Source: Candidatus Baltobacteraceae bacterium
GTDB lineage: Bacteria; Vulcanimicrobiota; Vulcanimicrobiia; Vulcanimicrobiales; Vulcanimicrobiaceae
Direction: 5' to 3'
Length of the DNA stretch: 64,000 bases
Assembly (NCBI GenBank): GCA_035502855.1
Contig: DATJTX010000024.1
Coordinates: 124,001 to 188,000 of the forward strand
In this document: positions 17,632-26,638 of the stretch, piece by piece
Layout of the letters: the number at the start of each line of letters is the position of its first letter
How positions within the stretch are numbered: position 1 is the first letter of the stretch
Made by a program: the position numbers and the translations under genes
The notes under the pieces: generated by a model
Seen by the model: only the letters and a program-made list of their open reading frames with translations
Databases searched by the model: none
What the model was told of the DNA's origin: nothing

Positions 17632-18167
17632 ATCATCGCGGCGGCAAGCCGCGGCAGGTTTTTATCACGTTCTGAAAGGCGGCTAACCGGCAAGGGCCAC
17701 GTGATTGCCAGCTCAGGATCCGCATGATGAATTCCGCCCGCGGCGTCGGCGAGGTACGGTTCCGAGATCATATACAGGGCAGCCGTTCCGTCTTCGAGCG
17801 TTTGGTAGCCGTGCGCGCACCCCGCCGGAATGTAGAGTGCCGATCCGCTTTGCGCGGTCAAGGTCAGGCCGAACCAGCGGCCAAAGGTCGGACTTCCACG
17901 GCGCAGGTCCACGGCGACGTCGAATACCGCGCCGGCAACGCAGCGAATGATCTTGGTCTCCAGATATGGCGATCGCTGATAGTGCAGACCGCGAACGGTG
18001 CCGGCCTTTTCGTTGAAGGCGATACTGTGCTGCGCGTACTTCGCCACGAGTCCCGCCAGCTCGAACTCCGCTTCGTCGAACGTTCGAACAAAACGCCCGC
18101 GCGAATCGCTCGATTGATCGCCTTCGACGACCGTGACCCCGGCGATCCCGGTTTCGCGAAAGGTCAC
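17628..18167 (-). CDS. rfbC: dTDP-4-keto-6-deoxysugar 3,5-epimerase-type protein
   Basis: RmlC-fold cupin of 179 aa. Seen: DSRGRFVRTFDEAEF, VRGLHYQRSPYLETKIIRCVAGAVFDVAVDLRRGSPTFGRW (with the catalytic His in GLHYQ and the Asp in VAVDLR) and LYIPAGCAHGYQTLED. It epimerises a 4-keto-6-deoxy sugar nucleotide. Start chosen as GTG 18167, which overlaps the stop of the methyltransferase as GTGA with GGAG 11 nt upstream; the frame upstream to 18212 is rejected. Coupling to a C-methyltransferase resembles mycarose-type pathways, where a 5- or 3,5-epimerase follows methylation. Confidence 0.9.
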   Translation of the reverse strand: MTFRETGIAGVTVVEGDQSSDSRGRFVRTFDEAEFELAGLVAKYAQHSIAFNEKAGTVRGLHYQRSPYLETKIIRCVAGAVFDVAVDLRRGSPTFGRWFGLTLTAQSGSALYIPAGCAHGYQTLEDGTAALYMISEPYLADAAGGIHHADPELAITWPLPVSRLSERDKNLPRLAAAMI

Positions 18168-19393
18168 CGGACGCTGATCTCCGGAATCGCGATCACGTGC
18201 CGTCCGCCCCATTCACGGATGAAACTCGTCTGCGCGATGATCTCGTCCCGAATATTCCACGGCAGGATGAGCACGTAGTCGGGACGGGTTTCACGATAGT
18301 GCTCCGGCGCGTAGACCGGTATCCGCGAGCCCGGCAGGAGCTTGCCCTGCTTTTCCGGATTGCGGTCGACCGTGTAAGCGAGCATGTCCGCCCGGACGCC
18401 GCAGTAGTTCAGCAGCGTGTTGCCCTTTGCCGGAGCTCCATAGCCGACCACGCTCTTCCCCTCCTCTACCGCCTCGATCAAGAAACGCAACAGTTCGCGC
18501 TTTCTCCTCGCGACGTCGGCCGAAAAGGAGCGATAGCGGCCGAGATCGGTGACACCGAAAGCCGCTTCACGCGCGCGAAGCGCTGCCACGCGCGGTTCCT
18601 CCACTCTTGGGTCCTCGAACCGGACCGCCCATACGCGCAACGAGCCTCCGTGCGTGGGAATCGTTTCCACGTCCCACACACGCAATGCATTGCGCTCGAG
18701 CACGCGTTCCATCGCATAAAGTGAATAGTAGGAAAAGTGCTCGTGATAGATCGTATCGAATTGAACCTGCTCGATCAGTTCAACGAGATGCGGAAACTCG
18801 ATCGTCAGTACGCCGCCGGGCGCGAGCATCTCTTTCAGGCCGCCCACGAAGTCGTGCACGTCGGGAACGTGCGCGATAACGTTATTGGCGATGACCAAGT
18901 TCGATTCGCCGTAGCGCTCGCGCAGGGTGGACCCGCTCTCGCGCCCGAGAAAGATGCTCTCGGTTCGGATCCCCTTCTCGAGGGCGACGCTCGCGACGTT
19001 GCGTGCCGGCTCGATACCCAGCACGTCGATTCCGGCTTCCCGGAAAAACTGCAACAGATATCCGTCGTTGCTCGCGGCTTCGCAGACCAACGCGCCGCGC
19101 CCGAGTGCGAGACGGCGCGTCGCGCTCTCAGCATAGCGCCGCGAGTGCTCGAGCCACGATTCGGAGTAGGACGAGAAGTACGCATATTCGCTGAAGATAT
19201 TTTCCGGCGTCTCAAAGGCCTCGAGCTGAACCAGAAAACAGCGCTCGCATACGTACGCGTGCAGGGGAAAGAACGGCTCCATTTCACGCTCGCGTTCGCG
19301 CGATACATAGGAGTTCGACAATGGCGACGTGCCGAGATCGACGAACGTTATGCGCAGCGGCGCCGAACAATTGCGACAGACTGACATTGGCAT
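18164..19393 (-). CDS. NDP-hexose C-methyltransferase (TylCIII-like)
   Basis: A 409-aa SAM-dependent C-methyltransferase for 4-keto deoxysugars. N-terminal zinc-binding region (CRNCSAPL and VCERC), central SAM domain (VCEAASNDGYLLQFFREAGIDVLGIEPA; ANNVIAHVPDVHDF), the conserved catalytic-region sequence TIYHEHFSYYSLYAMERV, and the C-terminal domain VVGYGAPAKGNTLLNYCGV with PGSRIPV. Such enzymes add the branch methyl at C-3 of sugars like mycarose. Start at ATG 19393 is supported by GGAAG about 10 nt upstream; ATG 19387 is possible. It is coupled to rfbC by a 4-nt overlap. Confidence 0.9.
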   Translation of the reverse strand: MPMSVCRNCSAPLRITFVDLGTSPLSNSYVSREREREMEPFFPLHAYVCERCFLVQLEAFETPENIFSEYAYFSSYSESWLEHSRRYAESATRRLALGRGALVCEAASNDGYLLQFFREAGIDVLGIEPARNVASVALEKGIRTESIFLGRESGSTLRERYGESNLVIANNVIAHVPDVHDFVGGLKEMLAPGGVLTIEFPHLVELIEQVQFDTIYHEHFSYYSLYAMERVLERNALRVWDVETIPTHGGSLRVWAVRFEDPRVEEPRVAALRAREAAFGVTDLGRYRSFSADVARRKRELLRFLIEAVEEGKSVVGYGAPAKGNTLLNYCGVRADMLAYTVDRNPEKQGKLLPGSRIPVYAPEHYRETRPDYVLILPWNIRDEIIAQTSFIREWGGRHVIAIPEISVR

Positions 19394-19480
19394 TGGGGCC
19401 ATTCTTCCGATGAAGAGGCATCGCCTCTGCGTGCACGGCCGCGAGCGGAGCAACGCTCCGACCCGGCGAATCCGCTGCCC

Positions 19481-21229
19481 ATGAACGCCCCGTTCTCCGG
19501 CGTCAGCATCGTCATCACGTCGTATAACTACGGCCGGTTTCTCGCCCGAACGATCGCCAGCGCGTGCGCCCAGCAGGCCGAAGATCTCGAGATCGTCGTG
19601 GTCGACAATGCGTCGACCGATGATTCGTGGACGATCGTCGAGGGATATGCTGCGCGCGACGCGCGGCTTCGGGCCTACCGCAATCCCGAAAACATCGGAA
19701 TGATCGGCAACCACGTGCGCGGGCTGGAGCTCGCAACGAAGGACCGCGTTCTTTTCCTCTCCGCCGACGATTATCTGCTCCCCGGTCACGTGGCGCGCCT
19801 CGTTGCCGCTCACGGCGCGTATCCGGACATCGATTACTTCTATACGTCGTATGTCCACGTCGATGAGAACGATCGTTTCTTGCGCCACCTCGGACACGTC
19901 GGCCACTTGCGCGGATCGTACACGGGCGGGAGAAACGAATTTGCCGATCTGCTCACCCACGACTGTTACATGTGCACGCCGACGACGCTCTTCGACCGTC
20001 GGGAGCTACTCGCACGCGGCGGCTTCGATCCAGACATCATCTGCGGTGATTACGATACCTATCTCCGGCTGGCCGCGGCCGGCGCGAGTTTCGGATTCAT
20101 CGATACCGTCGGTGCGGCCATTCGCATTCACGCGCAAGAGGTAAGCGGTCGGGAACGATTTCTCGCGACGGGGAAGCAGTTCTTGGAACAACTCCTCTTG
20201 CTCGAGCGCTACCTCACCGAGGAGAATCTCCCGAAGATCGCGGGCCGCGAACAGGGAGTTGCCAACCTACTGCTGGCAAAGGCGAACAATCTTCGTACGT
20301 ATCCCGACGTAGCGTCCCAGATACTCCCGGCTGCACAACCGCGGGTCGACCTCATATTTGCGACGCTCAGCCGAAACCGCGATAAGTATCTTGCGGCCCC
20401 GCTGACGAAGAATGCCGGAATCAGCGTCGTTTTCGAGGCCGCCGGAGACCCCTTATCCGTGCTCGCGACACTGGAGGCCTTGAGCGAGCAACGCTACACC
20501 GACTGGAACCTCGTGATCGCAGCGGACGGGGCAATCGACTTCGCTCCGCTGTTCGAAGATCGCGCTCGAACGTTACGAAGTCGACTCGTCGTTCATCGGG
20601 CGCCGCCGAACCGGGCGACCTCACTGAACGACGCGCTCAGCCTGGCGAGCGATGAGATCATCGTTTATGCCGAACCGGGCGTTCGATGGCCGTCCGATCA
20701 TCTCGAACGCATCGCGGCGGGTTTTGCCTCCGCAAAGATCGATGCCCTGGTCGTACGCGCTCACTTGATAGCTATTCGCGGCGATGACGTCGTGACGCGG
20801 ATCGACGATTTCGCGGGTAGTTCCGTCGCCAACAGAACCGCCGCGGTGGGCGAGGGAATCCCGCTAGCCGCGTTCGCCCACCGGCGCTCCGTCATCGATC
20901 GATTCGGGCGCTTCGACGAGCGATTGCAGCACCTTGCGGATTTCGATTTCATCACGCGCGTCTTCGGCAGTGTCAACGTCAGAATCGACGACGAATCCAC
21001 GGTGACGATCGCACGCCCGTTCGATCGTCCCTCGCCTCCGCTCCAGGACCCGAGGGGCTACGTCGCCGCTTTGCAAGCGATCTACAACGCGCGACCGGTA
21101 CAGCCCGAAACGGCAGCGAGACGGCGAACGCATCTGCAGCGCATCGTGAGCGAACTCAACGCTATCGGCGCCGGCAGTTCGCCCCGCGATCCGATCAAAT
21201 TCGCCGAGATTGCGCGGGGTCTCGTCTAG
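19481..21229 (+). CDS. Glycosyltransferase family 2, two GT-A-like domains
   Basis: A 582-aa cytoplasmic glycosyltransferase. The N-terminal GT2 domain is clear: VSIVITSYNYGRFLARTIASA, VVVDNASTDDSW, and FLSADDYLLPGHV with the Asp-Asp metal motif. A second, weaker GT-A-like region starts near residue 315 (ISVVFEAAGDPLSVLATLEALSEQRYTDWNLVIAADGA) and lacks an obvious DxD, so it may be inactive or regulatory. It is divergent from the methyltransferase, with an 87-nt gap containing two small hairpins. Acceptor and donor unknown; context suggests the local modified sugars. Confidence 0.85.
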   Translation: MNAPFSGVSIVITSYNYGRFLARTIASACAQQAEDLEIVVVDNASTDDSWTIVEGYAARDARLRAYRNPENIGMIGNHVRGLELATKDRVLFLSADDYLLPGHVARLVAAHGAYPDIDYFYTSYVHVDENDRFLRHLGHVGHLRGSYTGGRNEFADLLTHDCYMCTPTTLFDRRELLARGGFDPDIICGDYDTYLRLAAAGASFGFIDTVGAAIRIHAQEVSGRERFLATGKQFLEQLLLLERYLTEENLPKIAGREQGVANLLLAKANNLRTYPDVASQILPAAQPRVDLIFATLSRNRDKYLAAPLTKNAGISVVFEAAGDPLSVLATLEALSEQRYTDWNLVIAADGAIDFAPLFEDRARTLRSRLVVHRAPPNRATSLNDALSLASDEIIVYAEPGVRWPSDHLERIAAGFASAKIDALVVRAHLIAIRGDDVVTRIDDFAGSSVANRTAAVGEGIPLAAFAHRRSVIDRFGRFDERLQHLADFDFITRVFGSVNVRIDDESTVTIARPFDRPSPPLQDPRGYVAALQAIYNARPVQPETAARRRTHLQRIVSELNAIGAGSSPRDPIKFAEIARGLV

Positions 21230-21235
21230 GGATCG

Positions 21236-21928
21236 TTACCAGGTCCGTTTGACGTGGAAGTCGTGCCATGTCTTCGGATCGTTCGTCAACCACGTGTGAC
21301 GCTCGCGGTGCCCCATGATCGAATGCAGCCACTCATACGCCGCGACGTCGAACGCTACCCATCTGCCCGGCGCTTTTTCGCCAAACGGACCCGAGCACGC
21401 GTGCATGCCGTGTGCCTTCTGATCCACGACTTTGAAGGCAGTGTACCCCATCACGTTCAGACGCGCGAGGTATTCGAGCTTGTGCGCTTCGATCGACATG
21501 TAGATCGGCAAATCTTTGCGATCGAGCGTCTCGAGAGCGTCGAGCACGAAGCGGTCCCCGGTCTCAATATCAGATTTCAGGAAATACGGCACACCGTAAT
21601 GCTTGAAGAGTTCCGTCAATCGCATCACCGGAACGTCAACCACGGGCCCATCCTGGCCGTCCCGCCACGCAACTTCTTTATCGAACGCACTCCATTCCGT
21701 ATTGCGCGGATTCACGTAAAACGGCATCATGCCCTCCGCCGGGCCGATCCCGATCGGCAAGATGCGCAGCAAACCGTTTTGCAACTCGCGTGCAAATCGC
21801 TTCTTGCACTGTTCGACCAGCATTGGGTTGGCCTCGACCGCGATCACACGATAACCTTCGCTCATGTAATACGCCGTGTCGTTGCCGACGTGCAACCCGA
21901 TATCGTAGATCAGATCCGGAACCAGCAT
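21236..21928 (-). CDS. FkbM-family methyltransferase
   Basis: A 230-aa SAM-dependent methyltransferase. Seen: LIYDIGLHVGNDTAYYMSEGYRVIAVEANP (SAM-binding motif I and acidic ribose ligand) and YFLKSDIETGDRFVLDAL, the FkbM-type DIEG-like motif. Family members O-methylate sugars in capsules and exopolysaccharides. Start at ATG 21928 follows AGGAG by 4 nt; the frame is open to 22246 but that part is the wrong frame of rfbG. It is separated from the plus-strand glycosyltransferase by only 6 nt. Confidence 0.85.
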   Translation of the reverse strand: MLVPDLIYDIGLHVGNDTAYYMSEGYRVIAVEANPMLVEQCKKRFARELQNGLLRILPIGIGPAEGMMPFYVNPRNTEWSAFDKEVAWRDGQDGPVVDVPVMRLTELFKHYGVPYFLKSDIETGDRFVLDALETLDRKDLPIYMSIEAHKLEYLARLNVMGYTAFKVVDQKAHGMHACSGPFGEKAPGRWVAFDVAAYEWLHSIMGHRERHTWLTNDPKTWHDFHVKRTW

Positions 21929-21939
21929 TACTCTCCTGC

Positions 21940-22998
21940 CTAGGGTGAAGTCGAACTCCACGCAACCGAGTCGATTTGTGCCGACGTCAGTTCGCGCGCA
22001 TTCTCGCCATCGTAAAAGGCGCGATACCACTCGGCTGTCAGCTCCACTGAACGACTGACCGTCAGCGACGTCTCCCATCCGAGCCGCTCGCGCGCCTTCC
22101 GTGCGTCGAGCTGCAGCACCGATGCTTCGGGCTTGGACCCGGAATCTACTCGCTCGACGTCCAGGCGTTTCCCGGTCGCGCGCGCAAACGCTTGCACGAC
22201 TTCCTCCACGGTCGTTTCGCCTGAACCGGGGGGGCCGAGGTTCCACGCTTCATCGACACGTTCGCCCCTTCGCGCCGCGCTTGCGACGGCAAGGTAGCCG
22301 CGCAGTGCATCGATCACATGCTGCCACGGCCGGATCGCACGGGGATAGCGGATGCGCAGCCGCCTTCCTTCAAAGGCTGCGCGCGCGAGATCGGTAAAGA
22401 GGCGATCCTCCGACCAATCGCCGCCCCCGATCACGTTGCCCGCGCGCACCGAGGCGAGTTGCAATCCGCGCGGACGAAAGAAGCTCGTGCGATAGCTTTC
22501 GATCGCGATCTCAGCTGCGCTCTTGCTCGCGCTGTACGGATCCCCGCCGCCAAGCGGATCGGTTTCGACGAACGGGCGCGCCATCGTGCCGTCGTTGCGG
22601 TAGCATTTATCGCTCGTCGCGGCGACCACGATCCCCGTCTCGCGCTGCAAGCAACGTTCGAGACACGCGATCGTGCCGCCAACGTTGACATCAAATGTCT
22701 CCGCCGGCGCGTCATACCCGGCGCGCACGAGCGACTGCGCGGCAAAGTGAAAGACGACCTGCGGCCGCGCCTCATCAAAGAATGCGGCGAGACGAATTTC
22801 GTCGCGAACGTCGCCGATATATGAATGCACGACGGTATCGAGGCGAAGCGCATCGTAAAGATTCGGTGTGGTGGCCGAAACGAGCGCATAACCCCAGACC
22901 TCCGCTCCTAATCGTTGCAGCATGTAAGCAAGCCACGCGCCTTTGAAGCCCGTGTGGCCGGTGATTGCAACACGCACGCCCTGCCAATCGGAAGCCAT
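21940..22998 (-). CDS. rfbG: CDP-glucose 4,6-dehydratase
   Basis: Converts CDP-glucose (product of rfbF at 14.3 kb) to CDP-4-keto-6-deoxyglucose. The 352-aa SDR protein has VAITGHTGFKGAWLAYMLQRLGAEVWGYAL, FHFAAQSLVRAGYDAPAETFDVNVGGT, AATSDKCYRN, DPYSASKSAAEIAIESYR and RAGNVIGGGDW. Start at ATG 22998 (MASDWQGV) is the usual N terminus; a GTG at 23046 is an alternative because neither has a strong ribosome binding site. rfbG and FkbM are 11 nt apart and presumably co-transcribed. Confidence 0.95.
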   Translation of the reverse strand: MASDWQGVRVAITGHTGFKGAWLAYMLQRLGAEVWGYALVSATTPNLYDALRLDTVVHSYIGDVRDEIRLAAFFDEARPQVVFHFAAQSLVRAGYDAPAETFDVNVGGTIACLERCLQRETGIVVAATSDKCYRNDGTMARPFVETDPLGGGDPYSASKSAAEIAIESYRTSFFRPRGLQLASVRAGNVIGGGDWSEDRLFTDLARAAFEGRRLRIRYPRAIRPWQHVIDALRGYLAVASAARRGERVDEAWNLGPPGSGETTVEEVVQAFARATGKRLDVERVDSGSKPEASVLQLDARKARERLGWETSLTVSRSVELTAEWYRAFYDGENARELTSAQIDSVAWSSTSP

Positions 22999-23062
22999 GA
23001 TCGCGCTGATCGTTTGCCATCTACCAACAGGACCCTCCGCTTTCACCCCGTAGGAAAAGGCG

Positions 23063-24838
23063 GTGAGGATCTCGTCCTCGCCGGCTGCGGCGATTCATTT
23101 CGATCGCGAGCGCTGGCCCGAAGAAGCAACTGCACTCGAATCCCTGAGCGTGCCCGATTTGCTATGTGTCGGGCTCGATCTCGCGCAGCCGGCCCGGGGA
23201 CTCGGTGAAATCGTCAACGCTCGGCGTCGCGGAACGCTCGTAGCCGCGCTCATCGTGCATCGCGATCCGCTCGAGATATTGCTGCTGCAGATTCTCGGAC
23301 TCGTGCGCGCAACCGCCGATCCCGACACTCGCGCGCTGCAACTCGCAGCTCTGCGCGACCGCCGCCTCAACCTTCAGGGTAAGTCGCCCGAGGAAATGGC
23401 TTCTCCGGCCATCGAGCTCGTCAACGCAGCGAAATTCGCACTGCGTCTCGCCGATTTCGTCCTCGTCGCCACGCCGGCCGATCGATTCCGGCTCGAGCGC
23501 CTAACCGGGACCACGCTTCGGCGCTGGACGCTGCTGCCCGATGCCGAGCCGCTCGCGCAGCCTACCCGCGACCGCGACGTGACCGTCTATGCTCCTTCGG
23601 TGAAGCGGGCCGAACTGGCCGGCGTCGAGATGGCGCTCGAACTGCGCGGCGTTGGCGCACAATTGATCACGGCCGAGAACGCGCGCGACGCGATCCGCGG
23701 AGCAACGGTCGTATTGCCGGAACTCTGGCGCGGCCGTCGAGCCTGCGCATTGGCGGCAGCCGGCTATCGCGTCGCGGTGCCGGAAGAATGCGGCGCGGAG
23801 CTGCTCTATCACGGGATTGCGACGTACAACATTCGCGATCCGCATACGATCGGTGACGCGCTCGACATCCTTGCAGCGATGAGCTCACCGGCTCCGAAGC
23901 TGCGCGTCGAACCCGCTCACGTCGCATCGATCGCACTCGCGGAACGACCGCCTGCCCTCGACGGACCGCTTCTCTCTTTGGTGATCCGAACGGCCGACCG
24001 CCCCGAGTTCTTGCGTCGCGCCCTCGCGAGCGTCGCCCAACAAGGCTATCGCAACATCGAAATCGTGCTCGTCAACAACGGTTCACAGGAGGTTCTCGAA
24101 CTCGCGCAAGCCGCCGGCGGCGGTTTCCCAATCGCGTACGTCCGGCCGCCGGCGCCCGTAAAGCTCGCCGCCGCACTCAATCTCGGCATGCAGGCCGCTA
24201 CCGGCACCTACATCGGTTATCTCGATGACGACGATATCTTCTACCCGGATCATTGCGCCCGCTCGGTCGCGTTGCTCGAGCAAACCGGCGCCGACCTCTC
24301 GTATTCGAAATGCGTCGGCGAATATTCCAGGGTCGACGAAAATGGAGTCAAGCACGTCCTAGGCATGCAGGTCTACACCGACTGGCCGTACCGCCTGGAC
24401 GACCTCTACTCTTCGAATCTCACGACGATCCATAGCGTGGTTCATCGCCGTGAACTCTTCGACCGCTTCGGATTTACCGACGAGTCGCTGGCGGTGACCG
24501 AAGATTGGGAGCTGTGGCTGCGAATGGCATCGGGCGGCGCGCGTTTCGTTCATCTCGATCGACCGACCTGCGAGTACTCCTGGCGCGACGATAAACGCAA
24601 TCCCAATACGTCTACCGAGCGCCGCGCCGAGTTCGCGCTCGCATACGAGACGATCTTGGAGCGCTACCACAGCCATGTTGCCAACCGCACCGGTACGATT
24701 CTGCCGCGCCAACAGGGGAATCTGGCGCATATCCGATCGCACGCGCAGGCCGTTGCCGCGGACCCGGCGGCCGGTTTGCGTTTGAATATGCAGGACGTGA
24801 TGATGCACGCCGCACCGGTCGAAGGTCTGGTGGAATAG
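23063..24838 (+). CDS. Glycosyltransferase family 2 with N-terminal GT-B-like region
   Basis: A 591-aa protein. The C-terminal part (from about residue 305) is a GT2 domain: LSLVIRTADRPEFLRRALASVAQQGYRNIEIVLVNNGSQ, then YIGYLDDDDIFYPDH (metal-binding acidic run) and TEDWELWLRMASGGARF. The N-terminal 300 residues look like a degenerate GT-B fold (VVLPELWRGRRACALAAAGYRVAVPEECG) without clear catalytic residues, perhaps a structural partner domain. It is divergent from rfbG by 64 nt and starts with GTG. The sulfotransferase-like gene follows after 7 nt, so the two are probably co-transcribed. Confidence 0.83.
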   Translation: MRISSSPAAAIHFDRERWPEEATALESLSVPDLLCVGLDLAQPARGLGEIVNARRRGTLVAALIVHRDPLEILLLQILGLVRATADPDTRALQLAALRDRRLNLQGKSPEEMASPAIELVNAAKFALRLADFVLVATPADRFRLERLTGTTLRRWTLLPDAEPLAQPTRDRDVTVYAPSVKRAELAGVEMALELRGVGAQLITAENARDAIRGATVVLPELWRGRRACALAAAGYRVAVPEECGAELLYHGIATYNIRDPHTIGDALDILAAMSSPAPKLRVEPAHVASIALAERPPALDGPLLSLVIRTADRPEFLRRALASVAQQGYRNIEIVLVNNGSQEVLELAQAAGGGFPIAYVRPPAPVKLAAALNLGMQAATGTYIGYLDDDDIFYPDHCARSVALLEQTGADLSYSKCVGEYSRVDENGVKHVLGMQVYTDWPYRLDDLYSSNLTTIHSVVHRRELFDRFGFTDESLAVTEDWELWLRMASGGARFVHLDRPTCEYSWRDDKRNPNTSTERRAEFALAYETILERYHSHVANRTGTILPRQQGNLAHIRSHAQAVAADPAAGLRLNMQDVMMHAAPVEGLVE

Positions 24839-24845
24839 GGCCGTT

Positions 24846-25883
24846 ATGCGCACGTGTCTGGTGCACATCGGAACGCATAAGACCGGTACGACCTCGCTGC
24901 AAGTGCTGGTCGAGCAAAATCGCGCGACCTTGCAAGAGGCGGGACTCTTGATCACGCGTACGGCCCGTCCGAGCTTCGCGCAAACCGGTAATCACCAACT
25001 CGGCTGGGATTTACTCGTGCACGGTGAGAGCAGGGATTTGCCGCTCCTCACTCAGGAGCTGCGGGCGAGCCCGGTCGACGCGGCGCTGGTGACCTCAGAA
25101 GATATCTGTTTGATCTACTCACGGCCTGCAACGATCCAGATGCTCGCCGACGCGATCCGGGCAGCCGGATACGCCGGCAAGGTCGTTATCTACCTCCGGC
25201 CGCAGGCTCCGTACGCAGAGTCGATGTATGTCGAGCGGATCAAACACGACTATATCCGGCCGCTATCGGGATACATCGACCGAATTTTGCAGACCGGCAT
25301 GTACGTGCCCGACGGTTCGCCGATCCAGATCGAGTTTCGCTATCCGCGGCTTCTCGAGCCCTGGGTCCGCGTTTTCGGCCCGGAGAACGTCATCATTCGC
25401 GCCTACGAGGCCGGGCAGCCGAACGAATTCATCTTCCAAGACTTTCTGCGGCTCATCGCGCTGGCAGCGCCGGGATTCGGCCGTTCGCCGCTCCAGCTCT
25501 CGGTGAGCCATCCGCGCGCCAACGAGAGTTTGACGTTCGGCACGCTCCTCGATACCGCGTACCAAAAGCTGCTGCCGCAGGGCGTTCCTCAAGCCGAGCC
25601 GCGTGCACTGCTGCGCACGCACGTGCCGAGCTTCTCCGAGGCGCTCTTGAACGAGCGCTTTGCGCTCTTTTCACGCGACGAAACGCTGTCATTGCTGCGC
25701 GCGTTCGCTCCCGACAACGAGGTACTCGCACGCGATTACGGCGTCAACCTTGCCTTCCGCACCGAGAACGACGTCCCGCCGGCCGGCGATCCCGTATGGG
25801 AGAAAGCCGCCGTCGAGCGAGCGATCTTCGATCGTTTGTTGCAATTGTGGATGGAGACGCGCGACGCGCTTTCTTCTCAGTAG
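24846..25883 (+). CDS. Sulfotransferase-like protein (PAPS-dependent)
   Basis: A 345-aa protein with the 5'-phosphosulfate-binding loop of sulfotransferases at residues 7-19 (HIGTHKTGTTSLQ) and a candidate 3'-phosphate-binding segment VVIYLRPQAPYAESMYVERIKHDY about residues 115-138. It should transfer sulfate from PAPS to a hydroxyl, probably on a glycan. Support comes from context: it follows a glycosyltransferase by 7 nt, and the PAPS-forming genes cysD and cysNC lie within 3.5 kb. Its last 7 nt overlap the convergent TauE/SafE gene. Confidence 0.8.
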   Translation: MRTCLVHIGTHKTGTTSLQVLVEQNRATLQEAGLLITRTARPSFAQTGNHQLGWDLLVHGESRDLPLLTQELRASPVDAALVTSEDICLIYSRPATIQMLADAIRAAGYAGKVVIYLRPQAPYAESMYVERIKHDYIRPLSGYIDRILQTGMYVPDGSPIQIEFRYPRLLEPWVRVFGPENVIIRAYEAGQPNEFIFQDFLRLIALAAPGFGRSPLQLSVSHPRANESLTFGTLLDTAYQKLLPQGVPQAEPRALLRTHVPSFSEALLNERFALFSRDETLSLLRAFAPDNEVLARDYGVNLAFRTENDVPPAGDPVWEKAAVERAIFDRLLQLWMETRDALSSQ

Positions 25884-26638
25884 AACATTCGCACGCCGAC
25901 GATCAAAAGAATGAGCGCAAGCCCGACACGGAACGCTCGCTCGGGCAAGCGCTTCGCCAGCGGCGTGCCTACCAAAACGCCCGGAATCGATCCCGCCAAG
26001 AGCAGCATTGCGAGCCGAATGTTGACGTCGCCGAGCTTGAAGTGGCCGATGATCGCCGGAACGAGCAGTACGACCGCAAACGCGACGTCGGTTCCGACCA
26101 GTGTGCGCAACTGCGCTTGGGAAAGGACGAGCAACAAGAGCGGCAGGGTCAGCGATCCGCTGCCGATCGACGTGATGCTGACCAGGGTCCCGACCACGAA
26201 GCCGGTCAGCGTCAGCGGCAGATGCGGCAGCGGCCGCTCCGGCGGATGCGTATCGGGGGCAACCGAACGCGTAAAGGCCACGGCGGCCGCCGCGATCAAA
26301 AGCGCAACGCCAAGCGCGATCTTCAGCACATGGTTGACGGCGGGGAGCGGGAAGTGCGCGTGGAGCCAGCCGGTAATCAACACCCCGACGATGGCGCCGG
26401 GAACGCCGCCGAGCGAGAGAAAGAGCAGCGCGCCGTAGTTGACCGTTTGCGCGCGAATGTGGGTTAGAAACGCGACGATCTTCGTCCCCAGACTGAAGAG
26501 CAGATCGGAACCGATCGCGGTGCTCGCATCGTACCCGAGGAAGAGGACGATCAGCGGCGTGGTGAGCGACCCGGCACCGACGCCGGAGTACGAGATGCAC
26601 ACTCCGACGATGAATCCGATCAGAATGATTTGGATCAT
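25877..26638 (-). CDS. TauE/SafE-family sulfite or sulfur-compound permease
   Basis: A 253-aa inner membrane protein with about eight hydrophobic helices in two repeated halves. Each half has the family pattern seen as GVGAGSLTTPLIVLFLGYDASTAIGSDLLFS and SIGSGSLTLPLLLLVLSQAQLRTLVGTDVAFA. TauE/SafE proteins move sulfite, sulfoacetate or other organosulfur anions. The ATG overlaps the cysNC stop by 4 nt (ATGA), so it belongs to the sulfate-activation operon; it might import a sulfur source or export excess sulfite. Direction of transport cannot be inferred. Confidence 0.88.
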   Translation of the reverse strand: MIQIILIGFIVGVCISYSGVGAGSLTTPLIVLFLGYDASTAIGSDLLFSLGTKIVAFLTHIRAQTVNYGALLFLSLGGVPGAIVGVLITGWLHAHFPLPAVNHVLKIALGVALLIAAAAVAFTRSVAPDTHPPERPLPHLPLTLTGFVVGTLVSITSIGSGSLTLPLLLLVLSQAQLRTLVGTDVAFAVVLLVPAIIGHFKLGDVNIRLAMLLLAGSIPGVLVGTPLAKRLPERAFRVGLALILLIVGVRMFY

